Part shown: positions 24,572-33,383 of the stretch, piece by piece
Layout of the letters: every line of letters begins with the position of its first letter
Position numbering within the stretch: position 1 is the first letter of the stretch
From: Tissierellia bacterium
Lineage (GTDB): Bacteria; Bacillota; Clostridia; Tissierellales; Peptoniphilaceae
DNA: 64,000 bases
Direction: 5' to 3'
Assembly: GCA_012728295.1 (NCBI GenBank)
Contig: JAAYFJ010000055.1
Coordinates: 1-64,000 of the forward strand
Made by a program: the position numbers and the translations under genes
The notes under the pieces: generated by a model
Seen by the model: only the letters and a program-made list of their open reading frames with translations
The model's database searches: none
Told to the model about the DNA's origin: nothing

Positions 24572-26817
24572 CAGCTTTTCTCGTCTTTTCTAATAACAAT
24601 TGATGATTTCCCATCTGTTTTTATAGTTTCAAATCCACCATGTTCTTTTATTCTGCTCCAAACTGTTCGATTTGATACCCCCATATACTCAGCTAAGTCA
24701 GAAGTAGTTACTCCTTCACTGTCCATGTTACAAGCTTCAAATGCTACCTCTATGCCTGCTATTCGCTCTTCTTTCTTCTGTTCAGGACTTTTTCTCTTTT
24801 CTATTGCCTTTTGCCAGCTTGGTTTCTCACTTTCCGGTTCTAAATCCTTTAATATATCGCTTTCATCTAGTTCGTGAATAGGGTATTTAAACCATAAATT
24901 AATGGCTTCAAAGCTTGCAAATTCTCTTAGAGTACCTTCTATTCTCCAGGCTGACACATGTTTTATCTGCTCTTCTATTTTCTCTATTTCAATGTTCAAT
25001 GCCTTCATTCTCTTAATAGTAAACACCTGTTTTGCGTGGTCCATCATAACTGATTTACTTAATAAATCATCCAATCCAATTTCTTCTAAATAGTATTCTT
25101 GCTTCTCGTTTTTGATTACATGGGCAATATACTTAGCAACTGCTTTATTCTCTTCATGTTGCCTTGTTTCTTCCTTTACTTCTAATTCCATTAAATCTAA
25201 CAACGCATCTGGGTCTCTAGCAAACACACCAGAACCTGAAGCCCTATCCATAGAACGTTTGCTACCCTGATAACCTTTGCTATGGTGGTGGCAATAAATA
25301 ACAGCACTCCCAAGTTCCGTACATACCTTATCAAATTGGTTAGTGAAGTGTGCCATTTGGTCTGCAGAGTTTTCATCTCCTGTTATAACCTTATATATAG
25401 GGTCAATTACAACAGCTATATAACCTTTTTTCTGCGCTCTTCTAATGAGTTTAGGAGCTAACTTATCCATTGGGACTGACTTGCCTCTAAGATTCCATAT
25501 ATCGATATTAGAAAGGTTCTCTGGCTTAATATTTTGCGCCTCATATACATCTTTAAATCTATGAAGACATGAGGCACTATCTAATTCTAAGTTCACATAC
25601 AATACTCTTCCCTTAGAGCAATCCCAATTGAACCATTTCTTCCCCTCAGCAATAGCAATACACAATTCAATTAACGCATATGATTTACCAGCCTTAGAAG
25701 GTCCTGCTAATAGCATTTTATGTCCTTGTCTAAGGACACCTTGGATTAAAGGTGGCGACAGTTCCGGTAGATTATCCCAGCTATCTGCCAGTGATTCAGG
25801 ATCCGGCAAATCGTCATTGACACCTTCAATCCATTCAAACCATTCTGTCCAATTCTCTTTACCAATATTTGTATCAATTAAAAATTGTTTTCTTCCGTCT
25901 CTAACTATTCCAGGCATTCTACTTAATCTAGATGGATTTCTATTTTGGCTATCTATTTTGAGTCCGTTTTTCTGACAGACATTATATAGATAATCCACTC
26001 TTTTTCTATACTCTTCATACGAACCTGCATCAATCTTTACTATTGCATGAACAGACTTTTTTCCACTAAAAACCATACAGGCTACAGGCAGTTCTAACTC
26101 TCTAATAATTGCATTCTGCTTATCTATTTCTGTTGTGTCCGATTCAACCAGAGCATATCTAAAATCAGTCACATTTTCGTTTTTAACGCCTTTTCCGTCT
26201 AATGGGTTGAATCGTATCCATGCCCCTGCTTCTTCGTTATAATCTCCAATCACAGAGCCTATATCACCATTACATTTATTAAGTGCTTCTATAAGCTCCC
26301 CCGCTGTTCTGTCCCAACTTCCTTTAGTTGGCATGAATTTATCGTCTTTCTTCCATGTTTCAGTAACGTAACCAACATTCTCAGTTGATTCAAAGAGTGT
26401 TTCAATATACTTGGCCAATTCCTTTACAGGATTCCAGTTTTTAGGCTCTTCTATCTCTTTTCCTTCAAGCCAATTAGAATCAATTACCACTAAATCATTC
26501 TGGATTTCATCATCCCATTCTAGTTCATGTCCTTCACCTTTAGCTACAATAGGGGACCATCCCTGTTCTTTAGCATATGCTACAATAGTTCCTCCTGTAA
26601 CAGGTGTTCCAGTTCCTAGAAATCCAGTCCATTTCCTAAAACATTCTCCAGCTTTATATCTAATGTCCCCTTGACTCCATTCATCCCAATCAGCAGCAGT
26701 ATAACCTTCTTCCTTTAGTGCCATGCCCACATTTACCCACTCCTGATAATTCAGATGAGCAGGATCTATATATTTTAAAATTTCACGTAAATCTAAATTA
26801 CCATGGTATAAGCTCAT
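24571..26817 (-). CDS. Phage primase-helicase
   Basis: A 748-residue replication protein. The N-terminal ~90 residues resemble a PriCT-2 domain (YIDPAHLNYQEWVNVGMALKEEG). The middle has AEP-primase-like sequence with DFRYALVESD and FSGKKSVHAIVKID. A RecA/RepA-type ATPase follows with a Walker A motif GPSKAGKS at about residue 370 and IAVVIDPIYKV as Walker B region, with CHHHSKG and RASGSG as later motifs. A winged or HTH-like C-terminus (SEGVTTSDLAEYMGVSNRTVWSRI) could bind origin DNA. Together they would prime and unwind phage DNA. Confidence 0.85.
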   Translation of the reverse strand: MSLYHGNLDLREILKYIDPAHLNYQEWVNVGMALKEEGYTAADWDEWSQGDIRYKAGECFRKWTGFLGTGTPVTGGTIVAYAKEQGWSPIVAKGEGHELEWDDEIQNDLVVIDSNWLEGKEIEEPKNWNPVKELAKYIETLFESTENVGYVTETWKKDDKFMPTKGSWDRTAGELIEALNKCNGDIGSVIGDYNEEAGAWIRFNPLDGKGVKNENVTDFRYALVESDTTEIDKQNAIIRELELPVACMVFSGKKSVHAIVKIDAGSYEEYRKRVDYLYNVCQKNGLKIDSQNRNPSRLSRMPGIVRDGRKQFLIDTNIGKENWTEWFEWIEGVNDDLPDPESLADSWDNLPELSPPLIQGVLRQGHKMLLAGPSKAGKSYALIELCIAIAEGKKWFNWDCSKGRVLYVNLELDSASCLHRFKDVYEAQNIKPENLSNIDIWNLRGKSVPMDKLAPKLIRRAQKKGYIAVVIDPIYKVITGDENSADQMAHFTNQFDKVCTELGSAVIYCHHHSKGYQGSKRSMDRASGSGVFARDPDALLDLMELEVKEETRQHEENKAVAKYIAHVIKNEKQEYYLEEIGLDDLLSKSVMMDHAKQVFTIKRMKALNIEIEKIEEQIKHVSAWRIEGTLREFASFEAINLWFKYPIHELDESDILKDLEPESEKPSWQKAIEKRKSPEQKKEERIAGIEVAFEACNMDSEGVTTSDLAEYMGVSNRTVWSRIKEHGGFETIKTDGKSSIVIRKDEKS

Positions 26818-28414
26818 TTTCAGTTACCTCTATTTTCTTTGGAATATATTCACTAGGATTAATGTCCCTTGGAATCTTCCAGCCATTACCAGCTATTCTG
26901 TCTATAAGCCTTCTAGCATTCTCAAACCCCCACGTTCCAACATGATTAAAGCCTCTGCTTTCGAGAAATCTAATTTGCTTAGGTGTAGAAAGCCCGTTAT
27001 CCCTTCTAGTCTGCAATCTATCTAGTAACAACTTGGCTTTACCTGCGTTTTCTATTTCATCTGGGAATATTCCAAACTTTTCTAATGTTTTAATCTGCTT
27101 ATCAGATGCCGGACCCATCTCCCAACCGAAGCTAGGAACATAGTTGGCCAAGTCTTCAGCCTGTATAGACATTTCAAACTGTAATGGATCTACAAGCTTT
27201 CTCTTTCTATGTCTCATCTCTCTAAGTTTCTCGGCTAGAGCTGCTTCTCTTTCAGCTACAACATCATTTTCAGCTTGTTCTTCTATCTCTTCAATATCTA
27301 TAGGACATCCTGCCTCTTTGATAATCTCAGTCATCTTTTTAGCAACTTCTTCATTACTGGCGATTAAACTTGCAGGTTGACAAAGCTCATGTCTTTCTGT
27401 ATGCCATAAGAAATCTAATAAAAGCAAATGGTCTTTACCCGGAAATAATCTTGTGCCCCTTCCCACCATTTGACTATATAGGCTTCTAACCTTAGTAGGC
27501 CTTAAAACCACCACACAGTCTACACTTGGACAGTCCCAACCCTCAGTAAGGAGCATTGAATTACATAAAACGTTATATTTACCTTCATCGAAATCCTTTA
27601 ATATTTCTTCTCTGTCTTTTGACTCTCCATTGACTTCACAAGCATTAAAGCCTTTATTTCTCAGTAGTTCTGCAAACTTCTGGCTGGTCTTTACCAACGG
27701 CAAAAATACAACCGTCTTTCTGTCCATGCAATGATTCTTCATTTCTTCCGCAATAGCTTCCAAATATGGTTCTAATGCATTCCCTAAGTCCTTAGTTTTA
27801 AAATCCCCTGCCTGTTGGCCAACTGAACTAAGGTCTAATTTAAGTGGTAATGTTAATGCCTTAATCGGTGATAAATAGCCTTCTTTTATTGCTTTAGGAA
27901 GTGAATATTCATAAGCCAGAGACTCAAAATACGTCCCTAAGCTCCTCATATCTCCCCTATCTGGTGTTGCCGTTACTCCTAATACATCCGCATCTTCAAA
28001 GTGATTTAAAACCTTCTGGTAAGAATCGCTAATGCAGTGATGTGCTTCATCTACTATGATAGTGTTAAAATAATCACTCTGAAAACCGCTTCTTCTTTTA
28101 TCTCTCATAAGAGTTTGAACACTGCCAACAGTTACTCTCATAAAACTTCCTAAACAACTATCTTCAGCCTTTTCCACTGCACATTTTAACCCTGTTGATT
28201 TAGATAGTTTATCTGCAGCTTGATCTAACAATTCCCCTCTATGAGCTAGGACAAGAACTCTGTCCCCTCTCTTAACCTTTTCTTCTATAACTTTACTAAA
28301 TACTATTGTTTTGCCTGTTCCAGTCGGTAGAACAAGGAGTGTTTTTTTAACGCCCTTGTCCCATTCGCTTAATATCGCAGTCTTCGCCTCTTCTTGATAT
28401 GGTCTTAATTGCAT
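26798..28414 (-). CDS. Superfamily 2 DEAD/DEAH helicase
   Basis: A 538-residue protein with the SF2 helicase motifs: LPTGTGKTIVFSKV (motif I), GSVQTLMRD, IIVDEAHHC (motif II, DEAH), GVTATPDRGD (motif III), and in the second RecA domain TEGWDCPSVDCVVVLRPTKVRSLYSQMVGRGTRLF (motif VI). The C-terminal ~130 residues carry a small zinc-independent domain with SDKQIKTLEKFG repeated twice. It most likely remodels recombination or replication forks. A 20-base overlap with the primase gene suggests coupling. Confidence 0.9.
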   Translation of the reverse strand: MQLRPYQEEAKTAILSEWDKGVKKTLLVLPTGTGKTIVFSKVIEEKVKRGDRVLVLAHRGELLDQAADKLSKSTGLKCAVEKAEDSCLGSFMRVTVGSVQTLMRDKRRSGFQSDYFNTIIVDEAHHCISDSYQKVLNHFEDADVLGVTATPDRGDMRSLGTYFESLAYEYSLPKAIKEGYLSPIKALTLPLKLDLSSVGQQAGDFKTKDLGNALEPYLEAIAEEMKNHCMDRKTVVFLPLVKTSQKFAELLRNKGFNACEVNGESKDREEILKDFDEGKYNVLCNSMLLTEGWDCPSVDCVVVLRPTKVRSLYSQMVGRGTRLFPGKDHLLLLDFLWHTERHELCQPASLIASNEEVAKKMTEIIKEAGCPIDIEEIEEQAENDVVAEREAALAEKLREMRHRKRKLVDPLQFEMSIQAEDLANYVPSFGWEMGPASDKQIKTLEKFGIFPDEIENAGKAKLLLDRLQTRRDNGLSTPKQIRFLESRGFNHVGTWGFENARRLIDRIAGNGWKIPRDINPSEYIPKKIEVTENELIPW

Positions 28415-28426
28415 TTACATCACATC

Positions 28427-28912
28427 CTAGAACGTCCCCGGAACAAAACCTTTGTTTGGCTCTTCAGCAGGCGGTAAGAATGATTTTATATCGTTATTGA
28501 TATTTCCATCTCTTCCTGTGTATTGACTAACTTTACACCTGCCTGTTGCCCCAAGCACTTTGTTCCAGTTCATTTTTACAGGTTTGCCTTTTTCTTTCTG
28601 GCCAATGCTAATAAAGAAAGCAGATAAAAATGATTCCGTCTTAGTATGCAAAAATAGATTATTCTTTATAGTAGCCTTACCACCTTCACGGTCAATCGTG
28701 CAGTAAACAACAGCTTTATTGCATGGTGGTAAATTTGCACTACCGTTGTGTCTAGCCCTTTCAAAATTAGTGATTCTAAAATCATATTCCCCTTCAGGTA
28801 GCAGTATAAAGTCCGACTCATTCTCTATATCGTCTTCCCACCCTAATTCTCTTCCTAAATCTTCATTGTATGATGTCATTGATATATCCTTTCTATTTAC
28901 GTAATTCTTCAA
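28427..28912 (-). CDS. DUF669 phage single-strand-binding-like protein
   Basis: A 161-residue protein with the DUF669 features: an N-terminal LLPEGEYDFRITNFERARH, a middle NNLFLHTKTESFLSAFFISIGQKEKGKPVKMNW and a C-terminal GRCKVSQYTGRDGNINNDIKSFLPPAE. DUF669 proteins sit in phage replication operons and are thought to act in recombination or DNA binding. It is between the helicase and RecA-like ATPase. Confidence 0.8.
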   Translation of the reverse strand: MKNYVNRKDISMTSYNEDLGRELGWEDDIENESDFILLPEGEYDFRITNFERARHNGSANLPPCNKAVVYCTIDREGGKATIKNNLFLHTKTESFLSAFFISIGQKEKGKPVKMNWNKVLGATGRCKVSQYTGRDGNINNDIKSFLPPAEEPNKGFVPGTF

Positions 28913-30257
28913 TCATCTTATATACCTGATCCCATGCGCCAACTAAAACTCCCTGTACAAATCCTTCATCATAGTTTTCTATTGGTGTATCCGGTGGGTA
29001 ATATCCCTTACTGGCAACTACCTTTTGGAGCTCATCAGTAGTGACATGATTTATTGCCATTAAGTCATTTAGTGCTTTGTTGCTTACCAATTGATTGTCT
29101 AATGGTGGTATTTGCTGTTTTTCTGCAATGGCATTTCTAGCTTCTTCAAACGCTTTCGTCCACGGAGTATTAGGGTGCTTCTCTTTAATCTGTGACGCCA
29201 TTTCAGCAATTTTCTTTTTATCCTGTTCACTGTATTTATCTGACGGTAAATTGTTGTATTCCTCTGTAACTATTCTTAGCGTTTCGAATTCTTTTTCGAT
29301 ATAATGCCATTCTGTTATTTCTTCCAGTCCTTCATTCTCATCCGGCAATTCGTCTCCCGGATTTATCAATATAGTTGAATCTGACTCAGAATGATAGAAA
29401 TACCTTCTTTCCATGGCTTTTTGCTTAACTTTTGATTTCTCTGTTTGCTCTGTGGTAGTAATAGGTTTCTCTTCAGGTAGTTTTACTTCTTCTGTTTGTT
29501 CATGCATTTGTTCAGCTTCAGCAAATATATGAGCTATATTCTTATAATCAAACTCCATCATCTCAGGTAGGTTGTGCCTGTTCTTTGCGTCCCATGCTGC
29601 ATGATGATCTGCGTACATCTTCCTTGAACTTCCCATTACTTTATTCTTCTTGTTGTAACCTTCACCATCTGTCATTATCTCCGACTTGAAGTTTGCGAAT
29701 AACAACAGGTCTGCCCATTCTTTAGTTAATGCTGCTGTCTTCTTCTCTAGCTTTAGTTCCCAGCGGTCATACTGTCCCAGCTCATCCGGCTGGTCAAACT
29801 TTCTGAGTTGGGCATGTGCAGTAATTACAACGTTTATTCCACTATCTACTAAGTCTTGTAATTTGTTTAATAAATCTTTGCCCCATATTTCGCCTAAATG
29901 CTTATATCCGGCACCATATCCATAATCTTCTATATTTTTTACATAATAGCCCTTGCTGTGTGGCACTGTAGCCAGCACATGAGGTTTGCACAAATACTCC
30001 TCTGTCCAATCTGCTGTATCTATTACTAAAGTCTTGCAAGGTTTATTTGTTTTAACCCAATCTATTTGGCTAAGGAGCATTGTCCATGATGTAGGTGGAG
30101 TCATTCGCTTAACATTCATGTTGTTGGTAGAGCCTTCAACATCTATAAACAATGGATCCGGAAATTGACTTGCAAATGTACTCTTTCCTACTCCCTCAAC
30201 TCCATAAATTACAACCTTTTGAGCTTTGGCTATTTTCCCTGCGCTAATCTCAAACAC
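28893..30257 (-). CDS. RecA-like AAA ATPase (phage nucleotide-binding protein)
   Basis: A 454-residue protein. The Walker A motif GVEGVGKST is at residues about 19-27, followed by DPLFIDVEGST and a Walker B region KTLVIDTADW. VVITAHAQLR completes the ATPase core, matching phage RecA/Sak4-like annealing ATPases (AAA_24). The C-terminal ~200 residues are charged and contain a second domain of unknown function. It probably acts in annealing or strand exchange with DUF669. Confidence 0.8.
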   Translation of the reverse strand: MFEISAGKIAKAQKVVIYGVEGVGKSTFASQFPDPLFIDVEGSTNNMNVKRMTPPTSWTMLLSQIDWVKTNKPCKTLVIDTADWTEEYLCKPHVLATVPHSKGYYVKNIEDYGYGAGYKHLGEIWGKDLLNKLQDLVDSGINVVITAHAQLRKFDQPDELGQYDRWELKLEKKTAALTKEWADLLLFANFKSEIMTDGEGYNKKNKVMGSSRKMYADHHAAWDAKNRHNLPEMMEFDYKNIAHIFAEAEQMHEQTEEVKLPEEKPITTTEQTEKSKVKQKAMERRYFYHSESDSTILINPGDELPDENEGLEEITEWHYIEKEFETLRIVTEEYNNLPSDKYSEQDKKKIAEMASQIKEKHPNTPWTKAFEEARNAIAEKQQIPPLDNQLVSNKALNDLMAINHVTTDELQKVVASKGYYPPDTPIENYDEGFVQGVLVGAWDQVYKMIEELRK

Positions 30258-31561
30258 TAAAACTCACCCTCTTTCCATTTGGGAACTTCTGTTGCATTTT
30301 CGCCTTGTACATATCCATCTTCTATAATCAAAGAGCATTCCTCTCCGGTGCTTACTCTAGTGGCTATTACTTGCAACCGTTCTTCTTTTAGCCATTCTCC
30401 AAATTCTTTTAGCGATTTAAGGTCCATTTGCTCTAATTTATCTAACAACACAAATCCACATTCAGGTTTTAATTTTCTCACTATAGCGGTAGCGACTTTC
30501 AGCTGGTCAGCACCGCTTAAGTTATCCCATTTAAAACCTTGATAAGTCAGCTCACCATCTTCCACCAGAAGCCCTTCCAATGGCAAATTAGCGCCTTTCA
30601 GTAAGTCAATCTTATTTTGTCTCGTTTGCTCTAAGAGAGTTGTTAAATCTTTATACTGATTTCTGTAGTCTTTGGCGTCATCTTCAGCTTTTTCTTTGTC
30701 TAGGTTAGCCCTTACCTTAATATTTATCTTCTCTATGTTCTCTAAATTCTTTTCGAGTTCTTCCGTCGACTCATCTTTAAGTTGTTCTACAGTTTTTTGA
30801 GCTGTAATTATATTTTCAGCTCTTGTATTAATCAGAGTTCCTAAGTTAGCTTTTTTATTCTGTAATTCTGCTATTTGATTTTCTATGAAATCATACTGAG
30901 CTTTATCTTTTTCTTGATTTTCTAGTAATTCTTTTAAATTATTCCTATGTCTTTGATTCTCGCCGTTTCTTGCTAAAATTTCTTGTTGCTGTTTTATCAG
31001 TTCTGACGCAGAAACAATCTCCTTAGGAGCTTCAGGGTAGAATTCTTGTTCTTTCGCAAACTTTTCCTTTTGGTCTGCTATTTGCCCTATTGTATGCCTG
31101 CGGTTATATAGATCTAATTCTTCTCTTTCAAGTCTGTTCAGCTCTTCTCCCACGCCTATTATTTGAAGTAATATATTGGCTTTTTCTTTATTGTTAGACT
31201 CCATGAACTTAGGTAAATTAAGCGCCAACTCTTCCACAAAACTATCTAATAAATTCTGGCCATACTTTACACCTGCAGGATCAGTCACCTTTAAGTCACT
31301 GTTTTTTCCCTTTCGTTCCACTATTAAGCCGTTGTTCATTACTATCTTTAAACTTGGTGGCACAGTAGAACCTTCCCTATATGCTTCTGAAGGCTTAAAC
31401 TTATTGCCTCCTAGCGCCCAAGCAATAGCATCCAATACAGAGGTTTTCCCCTGGTGGTTATTTCCACCTATGATGGTTAATCCTTCTGCTGTAGGTTCAA
31501 TCTTTACTGCCTTTACTCTTTTAACGTTTTCAATCTCAAGTTTGTGTATTTTCATCACCAT
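30257..31561 (-). CDS. SbcC/RecF-like AAA ATPase with coiled coil
   Basis: A 434-residue ATPase. Walker A GNNHQGKTSVLDAIAWALGG appears at residues about 33-50. The middle (about 150-310) is a long coiled coil (EREELDLYNRRHTIGQI..., QKTVEQLKDESTEELEKNLENIEKI). The C-terminal LSGADQLKVATAIVRKL is the ABC-signature and CGFVLLDKLEQMD the Walker B. This is an SbcC/Rad50-like architecture, compact for a phage. It may process recombination intermediates or counter host RecBCD-like nucleases. It starts the recombination gene cluster. Confidence 0.8.
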   Translation of the reverse strand: MVMKIHKLEIENVKRVKAVKIEPTAEGLTIIGGNNHQGKTSVLDAIAWALGGNKFKPSEAYREGSTVPPSLKIVMNNGLIVERKGKNSDLKVTDPAGVKYGQNLLDSFVEELALNLPKFMESNNKEKANILLQIIGVGEELNRLEREELDLYNRRHTIGQIADQKEKFAKEQEFYPEAPKEIVSASELIKQQQEILARNGENQRHRNNLKELLENQEKDKAQYDFIENQIAELQNKKANLGTLINTRAENIITAQKTVEQLKDESTEELEKNLENIEKINIKVRANLDKEKAEDDAKDYRNQYKDLTTLLEQTRQNKIDLLKGANLPLEGLLVEDGELTYQGFKWDNLSGADQLKVATAIVRKLKPECGFVLLDKLEQMDLKSLKEFGEWLKEERLQVIATRVSTGEECSLIIEDGYVQGENATEVPKWKEGEF

Positions 31562-31646
31562 TGATATTTCTCCTTTGTCATGCTACAATGTAGCTAGAAT
31601 ATTTTTCTCGTTGAGCCACTTGCTATTCCCGTAGCAGGGCTCTTTT

Positions 31647-31814
31647 TTATTGCTCTGTTGCGTATTTGTTTTTCCACTCATACTCTTCACCATATTTCTC
31701 AAAATACCACCGCTCGAAATCTCGTCTCATAGCTTCATCCTCTAACGTCTTTTTTACGGCGTTAATCAGCGCTTGACTTAATGATTTCTGTTCCCACGCT
31801 CCTAAAGTTAGCAT
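31647..31814 (-). CDS. Small hypothetical early protein (55 residues)
   Basis: ATG at 31814 follows the stop of the previous small gene directly, with GGAGGTGAG upstream inside it. The protein is helical, MLTLGAWEQKSLSQALINAVK then a charged RRDFERWYFEKYGEEYEWK tail. Similar small proteins appear in early operons of Firmicutes phages. Function is unknown. Confidence 0.6.
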   Translation of the reverse strand: MLTLGAWEQKSLSQALINAVKKTLEDEAMRRDFERWYFEKYGEEYEWKNKYATEQ

Positions 31815-31961
31815 TTAACTCACCTCCCATGCTTGCCACGCTTGCCACGCTTGCGTCTGTCTTATTACGTCCAAGGTGCAAGCTGTCAGGCTATCCCTTC
31901 TTGCGTTGTGATCATCAAACAAACCAAATTTATCTCTAATTTGCTCTGTTATGGTTTTCAT
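31815..31961 (-). CDS. Small hypothetical early protein with WQA repeats (48 residues)
   Basis: The start shares bases with the stop of the glucosaminidase gene (TAATG) and is preceded by GGAGGTGG. The protein begins MKTITEQIRDKFGLFDDHN and ends with WQAWQAWEV, coded by a 9-bp tandem repeat. Tight packing on both sides supports its reality. Function is unknown. Confidence 0.55.
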   Translation of the reverse strand: MKTITEQIRDKFGLFDDHNARRDSLTACTLDVIRQTQAWQAWQAWEVS

Positions 31962-32545
31962 TATTCCACCTCCGAAAAATATCCTGCCATAGCCGCTCTA
32001 ACATCTCCCGCCCATTTCTGCCACGTTGGCGGGCAATAGATTTTCGCTACCTGCTCAATCGGTTTCCCATGGTACATCTTCTGATTCATGTAAGCTCCAA
32101 ATCCGTCTATAGCACTTTCTAAACTATCCCAACTACGGAATCCCCCGCCTACCTTGGTGATTCCCCAGTAATTATTTCTTGCTGCCGTATGCTTCCAGCC
32201 GGATTCAACCCATCCGACACTGAGACAAAAAATCGCATTAACACCATGTTTTTGTTCCATCTTATATAAGGCTTCTCCGAGCCCCGGTGCTAAAGTTTCC
32301 AACTGCACTCCCGTAAGATTTGTTTTATCTAGCGGATCATATGTCACTTTCCATTCTGGCAACGCTACTGCTCCATCTGTATTGCTGGGTGGCTCTATTG
32401 GGCACTTGTAATCTTCTTGGTATATGGCTTCTGTAATTTTCACCGGTTCTACTGGCGTACCCTTAATTTCCGTCTTGGCTTGTGGTTGGTAAGCACCGAC
32501 ACAAAATGCTGTTAGTAATAAAATTATTGTTAGTGTTTTCTTCAT
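31961..32545 (-). CDS. Secreted glucosaminidase-like cell wall hydrolase in the early operon
   Basis: A 194-residue protein with a signal peptide (MKKTLTIILLLTAFCVGAYQ). The catalytic domain carries NAIFCLSVGWVESGWKHTAARNNYWGITKVGG, the glutamate-containing core of the glucosaminidase/lysozyme-like family, followed by FRSWDSLESAIDGFGAYM and PPTWQKWAGDVRAAMAGYF. A host-exported hydrolase encoded early, far from the lysis module, is unusual; it may modify the wall during lysogeny or superinfection. It overlaps the excisionase-like gene by one base. Confidence 0.75.
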   Translation of the reverse strand: MKKTLTIILLLTAFCVGAYQPQAKTEIKGTPVEPVKITEAIYQEDYKCPIEPPSNTDGAVALPEWKVTYDPLDKTNLTGVQLETLAPGLGEALYKMEQKHGVNAIFCLSVGWVESGWKHTAARNNYWGITKVGGGFRSWDSLESAIDGFGAYMNQKMYHGKPIEQVAKIYCPPTWQKWAGDVRAAMAGYFSEVE

Positions 32546-32733
32546 CAGAACTCCTCCCCTGTATGCTCCACCAACCAGTTATTAACCTCTTTAATGATTA
32601 TTTTCACCCTATTGCCAACTTTTATCTTTGGGAAATCGGGCCTTTTAACAATTTTTCTTGCTGCATCCATTCCTATGTCTGCATAAATCTCACAGAATTC
32701 ATCAATCGATATTAGCAATTTACTATCCATCAC
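32545..32733 (-). CDS. Excisionase-like / helix-turn-helix protein
   Basis: A 62-residue DNA-binding protein with an HTH_17-like fold: DEFCEIYADIGMDAARKIVKRPDFPKIKVGNRVKIIIKEVNNWL. This is the short MerR-like form seen in excisionases and phage regulators. It would work with the serine integrase to drive excision or control early genes. It lies directly upstream of the glucosaminidase gene. Confidence 0.7.
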   Translation of the reverse strand: MMDSKLLISIDEFCEIYADIGMDAARKIVKRPDFPKIKVGNRVKIIIKEVNNWLVEHTGEEF

Positions 32734-32750
32734 TACACCTCATTTCTTAA

Positions 32751-32933
32751 TTAGTCGTATAAATCCTTCCAATCAATCTCTAACACTTCCCCTATCCTCT
32801 TGGCTATTTCGACTGGTAGCTTTCTTTTTCCATTCTCATAGTGCCCATATCTAGCCTCTTTAATGCCAATCAACTTTGCTAATTCCCTTTTAGTAAAACC
32901 TTTGCTAACCCTTTCATCTGTTAATCTTTGCAT
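32751..32933 (-). CDS. Small XRE-family repressor
   Basis: Start ATG at 32933 is chosen because of a strong G-rich ribosome binding site; an upstream frame to 32957 has none. The protein of 60 residues is a single XRE helix-turn-helix (MQRLTDERVSKGFTKRELAKLIGIKEARYGHYENGKRKLPVEIAKRIGEVL). It is a third regulator in the phage switch area. It may control the early operon behind it. Confidence 0.75.
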   Translation of the reverse strand: MQRLTDERVSKGFTKRELAKLIGIKEARYGHYENGKRKLPVEIAKRIGEVLEIDWKDLYD

Positions 32934-32947
32934 TAGAACCCCCCCTC

Positions 32948-32976
32948 TTGTTTGCAAATGCTACATATCGTATAAT
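32948..32976 (+). promoter_or_regulatory. Promoter for the YjzC-like gene
   Basis: TTGTTT (32948-32953) and TATAAT (32971-32976) are separated by 17 bases. A degenerate operator-like TTGCAAATG at 32952 overlaps the -35 region. Confidence 0.5.
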
Positions 32977-33017
32977 TAAGTTATCCACAACTATATACAG
33001 AAAGGAGGTGATTGATA

Positions 33018-33182
33018 ATGTCGAAACTATATAAGCCTGGCGAAGATAACAAACCCGCTGGCAAATATAAAGAAGTTGGTCCACAAGGTGGAGCTGTCCC
33101 AAAACCACGTGAAATAAAAATTGATAGTGGCGATAGACTTCCACCAACCCAAAAGCCTGGTCGCAAATGGGAAAAGAAATAA
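33018..33182 (+). CDS. YjzC-like small protein
   Basis: A 54-residue protein starting after AAAGGAGGTGAT. The sequence MSKLYKPGEDNKPAGKYKEV then GPQGGAV, DSGDRLPPTQKPGRKWEKK resembles the YjzC family (xPG..xxPxGxYxExGxxG...xGDxxPPTxxxxxxW). It faces an antisense terminator shared with a minus-strand small gene. YjzC-type proteins have no established role. The promoter and terminator suggest an independent, possibly lysogen-expressed gene. Confidence 0.7.
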   Translation: MSKLYKPGEDNKPAGKYKEVGPQGGAVPKPREIKIDSGDRLPPTQKPGRKWEKK

Positions 33183-33185
33183 CTA

Positions 33186-33329
33186 TCAAAAATCAGCATT
33201 TTCCAAGGTGCTGATTTTTACTTTTTGTCGTGAGAAACAAAAAGTAAATCCAAATAAATCAATTTGTAACCACGCTTCAGCAACAAGCTCGTTATCTTCT
33301 ACATATTTAGTAATATTATGTCTAACCAC
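33186..33329 (-). CDS. Small conserved phage protein (47 residues)
   Basis: From GTG at 33329, with GAGGTG ahead, the frame encodes VVRHNITKYVEDNELVAEAWLQIDLFGFTFCF and ends at TGA 33186. The AEAWLQIDLFGFTFCF stretch looks like a conserved small phage protein of the early region. The start codon is uncertain and the length is short, so this is a moderate-confidence call. Confidence 0.45.
   Translation of the reverse strand: MVRHNITKYVEDNELVAEAWLQIDLFGFTFCFSRQKVKISTLENADF
33188..33219. terminator. Bidirectional rho-independent terminator
   Basis: Arms AAAAATCAGCA (33188-33198) and TGCTGATTTTT (33209-33219) with a 10-base loop and T-runs on both strands. It ends the YjzC-like transcript and also lies in the end of the minus-strand small gene. 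Confidence 0.8.
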
Positions 33330-33353
33330 CTCATATACACCTCATTTCTTTAT

Positions 33354-33361
33354 GCTATAAT
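33354..33361 (+). promoter_or_regulatory. Extended -10 promoter for gene 33384-33620
   Basis: TGCTATAAT, an exact TGnTATAAT extended -10, ends at 33361, 23 bases before the ATG at 33384. AAGGAGGTGAT gives the ribosome binding site. No clear -35. Confidence 0.55.
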
Positions 33362-33383
33362 CACCGTAAGGAGGTGATTATTT

